From positions 1 through 42,694 of the forward strand of contig JAQXHO010000068.1 in NCBI GenBank assembly GCA_029007315.1: DNA of 42,694 nt, in the 5' to 3' direction. This DNA comes from Oscillospiraceae bacterium. Lineage in GTDB: Bacteria > Bacillota > Clostridia > Oscillospirales > Ruminococcaceae. The position numbers and the translations under genes were made by a program. The stretch's first letter is position 1; the number at the start of each line of letters is the position of its first letter. This document shows positions 20,035 to 28,766 of the stretch, piece after piece. The notes under the pieces are model-generated. The model did not search any database, was not told where the DNA came from, and worked only from the letters and a program-made list of their open reading frames with translations.

Positions 20035-20773
20035 TAATCTGAAAACTATGGCGGCAACTGCTGCAAATAATCTTTTTTCAACAGCCGATGCAGCAGGAAC
20101 AGCTTCCGAAGTGGGAATTATTGATATGCTTTCGGCAATGGGTCTTGGCGTACTGATGGGCATTCTGATCAGTGTTCTTTATATGTTTACCCACAGAAAA
20201 AGCAGCTATTCTTCAAGTTATGTGCTGACAATACTCATTCTTCCTGTTATTGTTTCCGTTGTGCTTGTTATGATTAATTCTATGGCAAGTGCGTTGAGCC
20301 TTGCAGGTGTGTTCACCCTTTGCCGTTATCGTACAGTTCCCGGCGACCCGAAGGATATTACATATGTATTTTTTGCAATGGCTGTAGGCGTTATCTGCGG
20401 TATAAACAGAAATGAATATATATGGTTTGTCTTTGTGTTCTATGCAGTTGTTGCAGCAGTGCTTCTTATTGTTGATATTTCAAGCTTCGGCAAGTGCAAA
20501 ACAAGCTCCATGACCCTTAAAATCACTATTCCGGAAGATATGAATTATGTTGGTCTTTTTGACGGAATTCTCAATCACTATACAACAAGCTGGAAGCTCA
20601 GAAGAATCAAGACAACAAATTTCGGTTCCCTGTTTGAGCTTGTATACAGCCTTGAAATGAAAAACGACGCAGACCAGAAGCAGTTTATTGATGAACTGAG
20701 AAGACTCAACGGCAATCTTACGGTAGTGCTTACCCTTTTCCGTTATGATGATAAGGTTTATGAGCAGAACTGA
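20027..20773 (+). CDS. DUF4956 domain-containing membrane protein
   Basis: 248 aa, about four TMs; SLAGVFTLCRYRTVPGDPKDITYVFFAMAVGVICG is the DUF4956 signature region. Confidence 0.88.
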   Translation: MFDNLKTMAATAANNLFSTADAAGTASEVGIIDMLSAMGLGVLMGILISVLYMFTHRKSSYSSSYVLTILILPVIVSVVLVMINSMASALSLAGVFTLCRYRTVPGDPKDITYVFFAMAVGVICGINRNEYIWFVFVFYAVVAAVLLIVDISSFGKCKTSSMTLKITIPEDMNYVGLFDGILNHYTTSWKLRRIKTTNFGSLFELVYSLEMKNDADQKQFIDELRRLNGNLTVVLTLFRYDDKVYEQN

Positions 20774-20797
20774 TTGCGTCAGACGAGGTGAAACAGT

Positions 20798-22144
20798 ATG
20801 GGTTACAAAAAAATAATTGTATGTATGGTGCTTTTTGCAATGGCGGCAGGACTTTGCGGCTGTAATGGCAATAGTGATGCCGACGAAGACAGCGCAAAGA
20901 TCACGGCAAAAGAAATTGAAATAGCTGAGGGCGCAGATGTTCCGGAGGCTGAAGATTCCGATAATGAAACAAGTGAATCCACGGAAACAGCATCTGTAAC
21001 CACGACGACTGTAACAGGCAGCAGTGTTTCTTCCGAAACAACTGTCACAACATCAAAAACAACAGCAGTTTCCACTACAAGCAAAAAGGCGGTTACAACG
21101 GTTAAGAAAACAGTTTATATTAATGGCGGCGGCAATTCTAATAATGGCGGCAATGCCGTTACTGCGGCTCCTAAAACTACAGCTAAAAATACAACTACAA
21201 CAACAACAGTTACAGAACCTGTTGCTCCGGAGGATGTGGACAAGTACATTGATTTTGCTTCAGCTTCAAGCGGCGATGGATATACCTTTGATGGCAGCAC
21301 TCTGAATATTTTCTCAGCAGGAACATATCATCTTTCCGGCGGTCTTGCAGGTATGGTATATATTAATGTAAGCAACGAGGAAAAGGTAAAGCTCAGACTT
21401 AACGGCGTTGGAATAGAAAATACAGGCGCTCCCTGCATTCAGGTTGAGAATGCAGACAAGGTAACGGTAAATGCTGTAAGCGGTTCTTCCAATTATCTGA
21501 AATGCTACAGCACTAATGCTGAGGGTGACGCTGCTCTTTTCAGCAAGGACGATCTGAAGATAAAGGGCGAAGGCTCTCTTTATGTATTCTGTGATAATGA
21601 GCATGGCATTTCCTGTAATAATGACCTTGAAATAGAGGAATGTCAGCTTACAGTCGACGCTGAAAAAACCGGAATCACTTCTCATAAAACCATATCCATT
21701 TATTCCGGAATCATAAATACAAACGGTGACAACTGCGGCATACGTTCAAGAGATTATATCGGAATAGAAGGCGGATATGTTGCTGCCTGCGGAGGAAAAA
21801 AGACCGGCGCAGACAGAGGCGGCATTATTTCTGATACCGGTAATTTCTGCATTGCAGGAGGTACTGTTATTGCTGTAGGTACAAATCAGACTGTTCCTTA
21901 TGGTCAGAATACAGCAGTGTTCTCTTTCCCTGAAGTAATACCCAAGGAAAATACTCTTGCAGTATCTGTAAACGGTATGACCCTTGCCTCAGTTCAGCCG
22001 AATAAAAAATATACCTGTGCCCTTATAAGCGACCCGAATCTAGGCATTGGCGTTCTTTGCGACGTATGGCTTGCCGACGTATGGTATGATAATTTTACGC
22101 TTACTGACGGAATAACACAGGCTGCACTTGATGGTGTGCAGTAA
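20798..22144 (+). CDS. Carbohydrate-binding beta-helix lipoprotein (Cthe_2159-like family)
   Basis: Lipobox (MAAGLCGCNG), Thr/Ser-rich linker, then beta-helix-like repeats (NVSNEEKVKLRLNGVGIENTGAPCIQVENADKVTVNA...CDNEHGISCNNDLEIE). Confidence 0.8.
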   Translation: MGYKKIIVCMVLFAMAAGLCGCNGNSDADEDSAKITAKEIEIAEGADVPEAEDSDNETSESTETASVTTTTVTGSSVSSETTVTTSKTTAVSTTSKKAVTTVKKTVYINGGGNSNNGGNAVTAAPKTTAKNTTTTTTVTEPVAPEDVDKYIDFASASSGDGYTFDGSTLNIFSAGTYHLSGGLAGMVYINVSNEEKVKLRLNGVGIENTGAPCIQVENADKVTVNAVSGSSNYLKCYSTNAEGDAALFSKDDLKIKGEGSLYVFCDNEHGISCNNDLEIEECQLTVDAEKTGITSHKTISIYSGIINTNGDNCGIRSRDYIGIEGGYVAACGGKKTGADRGGIISDTGNFCIAGGTVIAVGTNQTVPYGQNTAVFSFPEVIPKENTLAVSVNGMTLASVQPNKKYTCALISDPNLGIGVLCDVWLADVWYDNFTLTDGITQAALDGVQ

Positions 22145-22176
22145 AATTTGCTTTCTTTCTTTCATTCACTACTATA

Positions 22177-22223
22177 TAAAACGTGCATATTTTAAGCTAA
22201 ACGCTTTGAATATGCACGTTTTA
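22177..22223. terminator. Intrinsic terminator after the VTC/DUF4956 operon
   Basis: Perfect 15-bp stem TAAAACGTGCATATT / AATATGCACGTTTTA. Confidence 0.7.
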
Positions 22224-22277
22224 CTTTTATATAGGATTAAAAAACAAAAACTTGTAGCTGAGATTATATAATGCTAT

Positions 22278-22305
22278 TGACAAATTATATAATTGTGGTA
22301 TAATA
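22278..22305 (+). promoter_or_regulatory. Sigma-A promoter for the RHH-clpB operon, embedded in palindromic operator-like repeats
   Basis: TTGACA (22278-22283), 16-bp spacer, TATAAT (22300-22305); palindromes at 22264-22273, 22284-22295 and 22299-22312. Confidence 0.75.
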
Positions 22306-22342
22306 TTATACAAGAACAGATGAGAGAAAGAAGGTGCTGCCT

Positions 22343-23005
22343 GTGAAGAAAAGTGTATACAGCGTTGTGCTTATGGATCATGTGGTACAGGCAATTGATG
22401 AGCTTGCTGCAAGGCAGGGTACCAGCAGATCCAATCTGATAAATCAGATACTTGCGCAGCACGTTTGCTGTACTACTCCGGAAATGCAGATGCAGTCGGT
22501 ATTTTCCGTAATGGAAGAGCAGATGAACAGAATGTTCCGCATAGAAGCACAGGCGTCTGAAGCCATGCTTTCAATGCACAGTGCCTTGAGGTACAAGTAT
22601 AGACCTGCACTGAAGTACAGCGTGGAGCTTATGCGTGAGCCTACTGATATGCAGCTGGGCTGGCTGAGAATATCCTGCCGCACTCAGAGCAAGCCTTTGC
22701 TTCTTGCAATGGAGGATTTTTTCAGACTGTGGATAAGTCTGGAGATATCTGCCTTTCCCGAATACAGAAATATTGAAGGAATGTATGTTCTTGCACCGGG
22801 CAGAATGACAAGGTGTATTCTCCGAAGCGGTGACAGAACAGCAGAGGAAACCGGTGAAGCTATAAGCAAATATATAAATGTATTTGACAAGCTGATCCAG
22901 ATGTATTTTTCTGGAATGCAAGAGGGTGTTCCGGAGGAGATACTGAAAAAACAAACCGCAGAGGGCTATAAAAAGCTGGCTGCAGAGGAAAAAGAATTAA
23001 TTTAA
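22343..23005 (+). CDS. Ribbon-helix-helix N-terminal domain protein, putative regulator
   Basis: GTG start at 22343 behind AGAAGG; N-term KKSVYSVVLMDHVVQAIDELAARQGTSRSNLINQILAQHV is RHH-like; conserved-looking C-terminal domain of unknown function. Confidence 0.65.
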   Translation: MKKSVYSVVLMDHVVQAIDELAARQGTSRSNLINQILAQHVCCTTPEMQMQSVFSVMEEQMNRMFRIEAQASEAMLSMHSALRYKYRPALKYSVELMREPTDMQLGWLRISCRTQSKPLLLAMEDFFRLWISLEISAFPEYRNIEGMYVLAPGRMTRCILRSGDRTAEETGEAISKYINVFDKLIQMYFSGMQEGVPEEILKKQTAEGYKKLAAEEKELI

Positions 23006-23020
23006 AACGGAGGTATTGTT

Positions 23021-25618
23021 ATGAATGTACAGAAGCTTACAGAAAAATCCCTTGAAGCAATAAGAAGTGCAAATGAACTGGCGGCAGAGTATAATCATAA
23101 TGCCATTGAACAGGAGCATATACTTCACGCACTGCTTTCACAGGAGGGCGGACTTATCCCGGAACTTTTTAAGAAAATGGGAAAGGAAACCGAAAGCATA
23201 AAAAAATCCGTTGAAGCAAAACTGAGGGCAATGCCTTCAGTAACGGGTTCCGGAAGAAACCCCGAAAGCGTTTACGTTTCAAGAGATGCAGACAGCGCAC
23301 TTTCAGAGGCTGAAAAGCAGGCTGCCAGAATGAAGGATGAATATGTCTCAGTGGAACATCTTATGCTGGGCATATTTGAAACAGCAGACAAAAATGTTAA
23401 AGAGATATTCAGGACATTTAATATTACTAAAAATGATTTTCTGAAAGCACTTATGGAAGTGCGTGGAAATCAGCGGGTTACAGGACAGAATCCGGAGGAA
23501 ACCTATGATGTGCTGAAAAAGTACGGTCAGGATCTTGTGGAGCTTGCTAAAAACGGAAAACTGGATCCGGTTATCGGACGTGACAGCGAGATAAGAAACG
23601 TTATCCGCATTCTCTCCAGAAAAACAAAGAATAATCCTGTGCTTATCGGTGAACCCGGTGTTGGTAAAACCGCTATTGCAGAGGGACTTGCATTGAGAAT
23701 AGTGAGAGGCGACGTTCCTGATAATCTGAAGGACAGAAAAGTATTCTCCCTTGATATGGGCGCACTTGTTGCAGGTGCTAAATACCGTGGTGAATTTGAA
23801 GAGAGATTCAAGGCTGTTCTTTCTGAAATTAAAAAGAGTGAGGGCGGTATAATCCTCTTTATAGATGAACTGCATACTATTGTTGGTGCTGGCAAATCTG
23901 ACGGTGCAATGGATGCAGGCAATCTTCTGAAACCAATGCTTGCAAGAGGTGAACTCCACTGCATCGGTGCAACAACTCTTAATGAGTACCGCCAGTATAT
24001 CGAAAAGGACGCTGCCCTTGAAAGACGTTTCCAGCCTGTAATGGTTGATGAGCCAACTGTTGAGGACGCAATATCCATTCTCCGTGGCTTAAAGGAAAGG
24101 TATGAGGTTTTCCACGGCGTTAAGATACAGGACCAGGCTCTTATTGCTGCGGCAACTCTTTCCGACAGATATATTTCTGACAGATTCCTGCCGGATAAGG
24201 CTATTGACCTTGTGGATGAAGCCTGCGCTCTTATAAGGACTGAAATGGATTCCATGCCTACTGAACTTGATGAGATACAGAGAAAGATCATTCAGCATGA
24301 GATTGAAGAGGCTGCACTTAAAAAGGATGACAGCGCATTGTCCCAGGAGCATTTGAAAGAGGTTCAGCAGGAACTTTCTGAGATGAGAGAGCAGTTCCAT
24401 GAGATGAAGGCTAAATGGGAAAATGAGAAAAGCGATATTTCAAAGGTTCAGAAACTGCGTGAGGAGCTTGAAAAGATCGGTGGAGAAATCGAAAGAGCAG
24501 AACGTGACTATGACCTTAACCGTGCGGCAGAGCTTAAATACGGAAAACTTCCTCAGCTGAAGAAGGAACTTGCCGAGGAGGAGGCAAAGGCTGAAAAGCA
24601 GAAAAATGAGGGTACGCTTCTTCGTGACAAGGTGACGGAGGAGGAAATTGCCAAGATAGTTGCAAGGTGGACGGGCATACCGGTTTCAAAGCTTATGGAA
24701 GGCGAAAGAGAAAAGCTTCTTCATATGGAAGACATTCTTCATAAGCGTGTTATCGGTCAGGACGAAGCTGTAAGAAAGGTAAGCGACGCTATCCTTCGTT
24801 CACGTGCAGGCATTCAGGATCCCAACAGACCTCTCGGTTCGTTCCTGTTCCTTGGTCCTACAGGCGTGGGAAAGACCGAGCTTGCAAAGGCTCTGGCAGA
24901 AGCTCTCTTTGATGATGAGTCAAACATTGTCCGTATCGACATGAGTGAATACATGGAGAAATACAGTGTGAGCCGTCTTATCGGTGCACCTCCCGGATAT
25001 GTTGGATATGAAGAGGGCGGTCAGCTCACAGAGGCTGTCCGGAGAAAGCCGTATTCCGTTGTACTGCTTGATGAGGTCGAGAAGGCACATCCCGATGTAT
25101 TCAACGTTCTTCTCCAGGTGCTTGACGACGGACGCATTACAGACTCACAGGGCAGAACAGTTGATTTCAAGAATACTATAATCATTCTCACATCAAACCT
25201 TGGTTCACACTATATACTTGAAGGAACAAATGAGGACGGTACTATTTCTGATGAGGCAAGAAAGGATGTTGATGCACTCCTTAAACAGTCATTCAGACCT
25301 GAATTTCTCAACCGTCTTGATGAGATCGTATTCTATAAACCTCTTACAAGAACAGAGATCTACCGCATTGTTGACCTTATGCTGGAGAGTCTTAAAAAGC
25401 GTCTGGCTGACAGACAGCTTGGACTTGAAGTTTCAGACAAGGCAAAGGAATATATAGTGTCCCAGGGATATGATGTAAGCTTCGGAGCAAGACCGCTGAG
25501 AAGATTTATTCAGCAGAAACTTGAAACCCTTGCTGCCCGTATGATAATAGAAAAAGACCCGGTTCCCGGCAAAATTATACATGTTGATTTTGACGGACGT
25601 GAACTTACAGCCGAATAA
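23021..25618 (+). CDS. clpB: ATP-dependent chaperone ClpB
   Basis: 865 aa; two AAA modules ([31 protein letters not shown]), long coiled-coil middle domain, Clp N domain. Confidence 0.97.
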   Translation: MNVQKLTEKSLEAIRSANELAAEYNHNAIEQEHILHALLSQEGGLIPELFKKMGKETESIKKSVEAKLRAMPSVTGSGRNPESVYVSRDADSALSEAEKQAARMKDEYVSVEHLMLGIFETADKNVKEIFRTFNITKNDFLKALMEVRGNQRVTGQNPEETYDVLKKYGQDLVELAKNGKLDPVIGRDSEIRNVIRILSRKTKNNPVLIGEPGVGKTAIAEGLALRIVRGDVPDNLKDRKVFSLDMGALVAGAKYRGEFEERFKAVLSEIKKSEGGIILFIDELHTIVGAGKSDGAMDAGNLLKPMLARGELHCIGATTLNEYRQYIEKDAALERRFQPVMVDEPTVEDAISILRGLKERYEVFHGVKIQDQALIAAATLSDRYISDRFLPDKAIDLVDEACALIRTEMDSMPTELDEIQRKIIQHEIEEAALKKDDSALSQEHLKEVQQELSEMREQFHEMKAKWENEKSDISKVQKLREELEKIGGEIERAERDYDLNRAAELKYGKLPQLKKELAEEEAKAEKQKNEGTLLRDKVTEEEIAKIVARWTGIPVSKLMEGEREKLLHMEDILHKRVIGQDEAVRKVSDAILRSRAGIQDPNRPLGSFLFLGPTGVGKTELAKALAEALFDDESNIVRIDMSEYMEKYSVSRLIGAPPGYVGYEEGGQLTEAVRRKPYSVVLLDEVEKAHPDVFNVLLQVLDDGRITDSQGRTVDFKNTIIILTSNLGSHYILEGTNEDGTISDEARKDVDALLKQSFRPEFLNRLDEIVFYKPLTRTEIYRIVDLMLESLKKRLADRQLGLEVSDKAKEYIVSQGYDVSFGARPLRRFIQQKLETLAARMIIEKDPVPGKIIHVDFDGRELTAE

Positions 25619-25702
25619 TGCCATGAATACGTGTATTTTTCAATAAAAATTTGCTCAAAATACAGCCATATTCCGTGCAAACGTCAGTTTTCTCCGAAAA
25701 TC

Positions 25703-25731
25703 TTGACAAACCCGGAATAATAGTATATAAT
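25703..25731 (+). promoter_or_regulatory. Sigma-A promoter for the HU gene
   Basis: TTGACA (25703-25708), 17-bp spacer, TATAAT (25726-25731). Confidence 0.85.
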
Positions 25732-25763
25732 TCCAGTAGACTAAAAATTTGGAGGAAAACACA

Positions 25764-26039
25764 ATGACAAAAGCAGAACTGATTCAGGCGATGCAAATAA
25801 AGAATGAATGCACCAAGAAGGATGCAGAGAAGGCTGTAAACAGTGTATTTGCTGTAATTACAGAAGCACTGTCTGCCGGTGATAAGGTGACAGTATCAGG
25901 CTTTGGTTCTTTTGAAGTGCGTGACCGCAATGCCAAGGAGTGCAAGAATCCTAAGACTGGTGAAACAATCCAGGTTCCGGCATCTAAGGCACCGGTATTC
26001 AAGGCAAGCAAGAATCTTAAGGAAGTTGTAAACAAGTAA
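25764..26039 (+). CDS. hup: HU family DNA-binding protein
   Basis: MTKAELIQAMQIKNECTKKDAEKAVNSVFAVITEALSAGDKVTVSGFGSFEVRDRNAKECKNPKTGETIQVPASKAPVFKASKNLKEVVN. Confidence 0.97.
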   Translation: MTKAELIQAMQIKNECTKKDAEKAVNSVFAVITEALSAGDKVTVSGFGSFEVRDRNAKECKNPKTGETIQVPASKAPVFKASKNLKEVVNK

Positions 26040-26058
26040 TAGTCAGGAGGATTTTAAA

Positions 26059-26427
26059 ATGGCTGCAAGAAAGAAGACAGTTGCTGCTGAGGTTAAGTCA
26101 GCAGAAACAAAGGTTACTGACAAGGCTGAAACAGCTGTAAAGGCTGCTGAAACAAAGACAGCTCCTAAGGCTGCTCCCAAGGCTGCTCCAAAAGATGCTG
26201 AAGCAAAGCCGGCTGCAAAGAAGGCTTGCAAGAAGGTTAGCATTGAGCTTCAGTATGCTGATAAGTGCGTAGATGTTGCTTCACTGGAAAGCAAGGCTGT
26301 AGCTGCATGGGCAGAAGCAACAGGTAATGCAAAGACTGCTGCAAAGAGCATTAATCTCTATGTAAAGCCTGAGGAAGATACCCTTTACTATGTAATTGAG
26401 GGTGACACAGGTATGGTTGAGCTTTAA
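26059..26427 (+). CDS. DUF6465 family protein with Lys/Ala/Pro-rich N-terminal tail
   Basis: 122 aa; tail AETKTAPKAAPKAAPKDAEAKPAAKKACKK followed by KVSIELQYADKCVDVASLESKAVAAWAEATG; strong RBS (GGAGG). Confidence 0.75.
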   Translation: MAARKKTVAAEVKSAETKVTDKAETAVKAAETKTAPKAAPKAAPKDAEAKPAAKKACKKVSIELQYADKCVDVASLESKAVAAWAEATGNAKTAAKSINLYVKPEEDTLYYVIEGDTGMVEL

Positions 26428-26447
26428 TCTGAAAGCTTGTGTTATAA

Positions 26448-26483
26448 GAGCCGTATCGTCTGAAAAGACGGTGCGGCTTTTTG
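26448..26483 (+). terminator. Intrinsic terminator after the HU/DUF6465 operon
   Basis: AGCCGTATCGTCTGAAAAGACGGTGCGGCTTTTTG. Confidence 0.8.
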
Positions 26484-26504
26484 TTTATCCGAATATAAAA
26501 TGTG

Positions 26505-26538
26505 CTGTCGCAGACTTAAAGCACTGCGGCAGTTTTTT
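26505..26538 (+). terminator. Second tandem intrinsic terminator
   Basis: CTGTCGCAG ... CTGCGGCAGTTTTTT. Confidence 0.6.
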
Positions 26539-26603
26539 ATGCCCTGTCCATGAAATGACTGTTCTATATCCGGAGTTCAGCGCATAGTATTAAGCAGACA
26601 AGA

Positions 26604-26709
26604 TAATACTAATCCCTCAAACATCAATAGACAAACTTGCGGTATTCTCCTATATTGACAAAATTTTTGCTCGCAATCTTATCTATTTCAATTTAAGGGA
26701 TTAGTATAA
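26604..26709. mobile_element. MITE-like element with imperfect ~36-bp terminal inverted repeats
   Basis: Perfect 12-bp ATACTAATCCCT (26606-26617) / AGGGATTAGTAT (26696-26707). The similarity continues inward (ATACTAATCCCTCAAACATCAATAGACAAACTTGCGG vs ATACTAATCCCTTAAATTGAAATAGATAAGATTGCGA). A flanking TA dinucleotide is possible at each end. Confidence 0.6.
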
Positions 26710-26721
26710 AGAAAGGACTGT

Positions 26722-27669
26722 ATGAGTATGGCAGAGCAAACAGATAATACAAGCCTTTGGACAAGATATTTTTCATATTTATCACCAAGAATTCGAAGTG
26801 CTGTTCAGTCAATGAAAAAGGCGGATTCGGAAAAACTCCAGGAGATCAGAATACGTGCAGGAAGACCTCTTTCAGTGACTATATGCGGAAAAGAATATTT
26901 TCTTATGATCAGCGGAAATCTTACTGCATATCCGGAACAGGCTGTACGGGTCACAAAGGCGGAAACTGAGGAAACATTCCGCAGTGTGTGCGAATATTCA
27001 GTATACAGCTTTTCAAAGGAACTGCGTGAAGGATATATAACTCTCAAAGGCGGTGCAAGAGTAGGGATATCCGGTACGGCGGTATATGAAGAGGGAAAAC
27101 TGTCAGGTATGCGTGATGTCAGCAGTCTGTGCTTCAGGCTTCCAAGAGAAGTAAAAAACTGTGCTGCCGGACTTGCACGGGAAACGATTATGATGGGCGG
27201 AGGAGGACTTCTCATAGCAGGTAAAGCCGGCAGCGGCAAAACCACTATGCTCCGTGATCTGTGCAGGATTTTAGGAAGCTGTTACCGTGTGTCCCTTGTG
27301 GATACAAGAGGAGAAATAGCAGGTATTCTCCATGGCATTCCTCAGTATGATGTAGGACATCACACTGATGTTTTTGACGGCTTTCCCAGAAGCGGCGGCG
27401 CTGTTATGGCACTGCGTTCAATGACTCCGGAATACATAGTCTGCGATGAAATAAGCACACGGGAAGAGGCGGACGCCCTTCTGCAGGTTTTCGGTTGTGG
27501 TGTAAATATTATTGCGTCGGCTCATGCAGGCAGCTTTGCTGATATAATGAAGCGTGAAACCCTTAAACCTCTTATAGACGCAGGAGTGTTTACCGGTGCA
27601 GCACTTCTTGAAGACTGCTCAAAGCCTGGAAGTATTGTATCTATACAGAAGATGAGCGCCTTATGCTGA
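26722..27669 (+). CDS. spoIIIAA: Stage III sporulation protein AA
   Basis: GKAGSGKTTMLRDLCRIL Walker A; EIRIRAGRPLSV; first gene of the spoIIIA operon. Confidence 0.96.
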   Translation: MSMAEQTDNTSLWTRYFSYLSPRIRSAVQSMKKADSEKLQEIRIRAGRPLSVTICGKEYFLMISGNLTAYPEQAVRVTKAETEETFRSVCEYSVYSFSKELREGYITLKGGARVGISGTAVYEEGKLSGMRDVSSLCFRLPREVKNCAAGLARETIMMGGGGLLIAGKAGSGKTTMLRDLCRILGSCYRVSLVDTRGEIAGILHGIPQYDVGHHTDVFDGFPRSGGAVMALRSMTPEYIVCDEISTREEADALLQVFGCGVNIIASAHAGSFADIMKRETLKPLIDAGVFTGAALLEDCSKPGSIVSIQKMSALC

Positions 27670-28166
27670 AGATTCTGGGAATTATTTTCATCATACTCAG
27701 CGGTGCGGGAATAGGTGCGCAGGCTTCCGGAAAATTAAAAAAGAAAACAGAAATGTGCCTTTCCGTAGGTGGATTTCTGAGGGAACTGTCTGTTATAATG
27801 AAGTACAGCTGCGATACCCTGTTTATACTGCTTTCTGAACTGTCAGAAAGAGAGAGTATGAAAAATCTGGCTTTTTTATTCTGTACTATTGATAATATGA
27901 ATAAAGGTCTGCCTTTCCCTGCAGCATGGAGAGTATCTGTAGAACGTGACAAAGCACTTGATAAAGAGCTATCAGAAATGCTTTTCTCATTGGGTGAATG
28001 CCTTGGCACAAGCGATATGGAGGGACAGCTTATGTGCATAAAAAGGGCTGAGGAAGAGCTGTCTGCAATATATGAAAATGCTTTGTGCCAGTACCGTAAA
28101 AAAGGCAGGCTCTACCGTTCAATGGGACTGCTGGGAGGAATGACGGCAGCACTGCTGCTTTGCTGA
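27663..28166 (+). CDS. spoIIIAB: Stage III sporulation protein AB
   Basis: Operon position; LKILGIIFIILSGAGIGAQASGKLKKK...YRSMGLLGGMTAALLL. Confidence 0.93.
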   Translation: MLKILGIIFIILSGAGIGAQASGKLKKKTEMCLSVGGFLRELSVIMKYSCDTLFILLSELSERESMKNLAFLFCTIDNMNKGLPFPAAWRVSVERDKALDKELSEMLFSLGECLGTSDMEGQLMCIKRAEEELSAIYENALCQYRKKGRLYRSMGLLGGMTAALLLC

Positions 28167-28182
28167 AAGAAAGGGATCATAA

Positions 28183-28377
28183 GTGGAAATTGACTTGGTG
28201 TTTAAAATAGCCGGAGCAGGCATAATAGTAGCTGTTCTGAATCTGGTGCTTCGCCGTGCTGAACGTGACGAACAGGCAATGATGACAACTCTTGCAGGTC
28301 TGATAGTTGTGCTTATGCTTATTGTTGATGAAATATCAGACCTTTTTGATAAAATAAAATCGGTGTTTGGCTTATGA
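28183..28377 (+). CDS. spoIIIAC: Stage III sporulation protein AC
   Basis: 64 aa, GTG start; EIDLVFKIAGAGIIVAVLNLVLRRAERDEQAMMTTLAG. Confidence 0.95.
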   Translation: MEIDLVFKIAGAGIIVAVLNLVLRRAERDEQAMMTTLAGLIVVLMLIVDEISDLFDKIKSVFGL

Positions 28378-28766
28378 TGGGTGATACAGTAAGTGCTGCT
28401 GCGCTTTGTGTTATAGGTGCGGTAACAGCAGTTCTTTTAAAGCAATACTGCCGTGAACACGCATTAATGTCTTCAATAGCCATATGTGTAATGGTGATAC
28501 TGGCAGCTCTTGCATTTGTGTCGCCTGCAATTGAAAAGATGGAGGCTTTGTTTGGCAGGACGAGTCTTGACAAGACATATTTCAAAGCTCTTATCAAAGC
28601 AGTTGGCATATGCTATATGACCGGTATAGCTTCTGATATATGCCGTGACAGCGGCGAACACGCCCTTGCTTCTGCCGCAGAGATATGGGGCAGAATAGCT
28701 CTGCTTCTGCTGGCTCTGCCTATGATAGACTCGCTGCTTTCGCTTATAACCGGAGTCCTGGAATGA
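28374..28766 (+). CDS. spoIIIAD: Stage III sporulation protein AD
   Basis: Operon position; YFKALIKAVGICYMTGIASDICRDSGEHALASAAEIWGRIALLLLALPM. Confidence 0.95.
   Translation: MMGDTVSAAALCVIGAVTAVLLKQYCREHALMSSIAICVMVILAALAFVSPAIEKMEALFGRTSLDKTYFKALIKAVGICYMTGIASDICRDSGEHALASAAEIWGRIALLLLALPMIDSLLSLITGVLE

Noticed and set aside
23348-24400. Several 100-254-aa minus-strand ORFs
   Set aside because: Antisense to clpB, low-complexity Ser/Arg-rich shadow translations.
26606-26707. Inverted repeat ATACTAATCCCT/AGGGATTAGTAT considered as a terminator
   Set aside because: The ends are about 100 bp apart, there is no U-tract and it lies next to the spoIIIAA RBS; two good terminators already lie upstream. 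A MITE-like explanation fits better.
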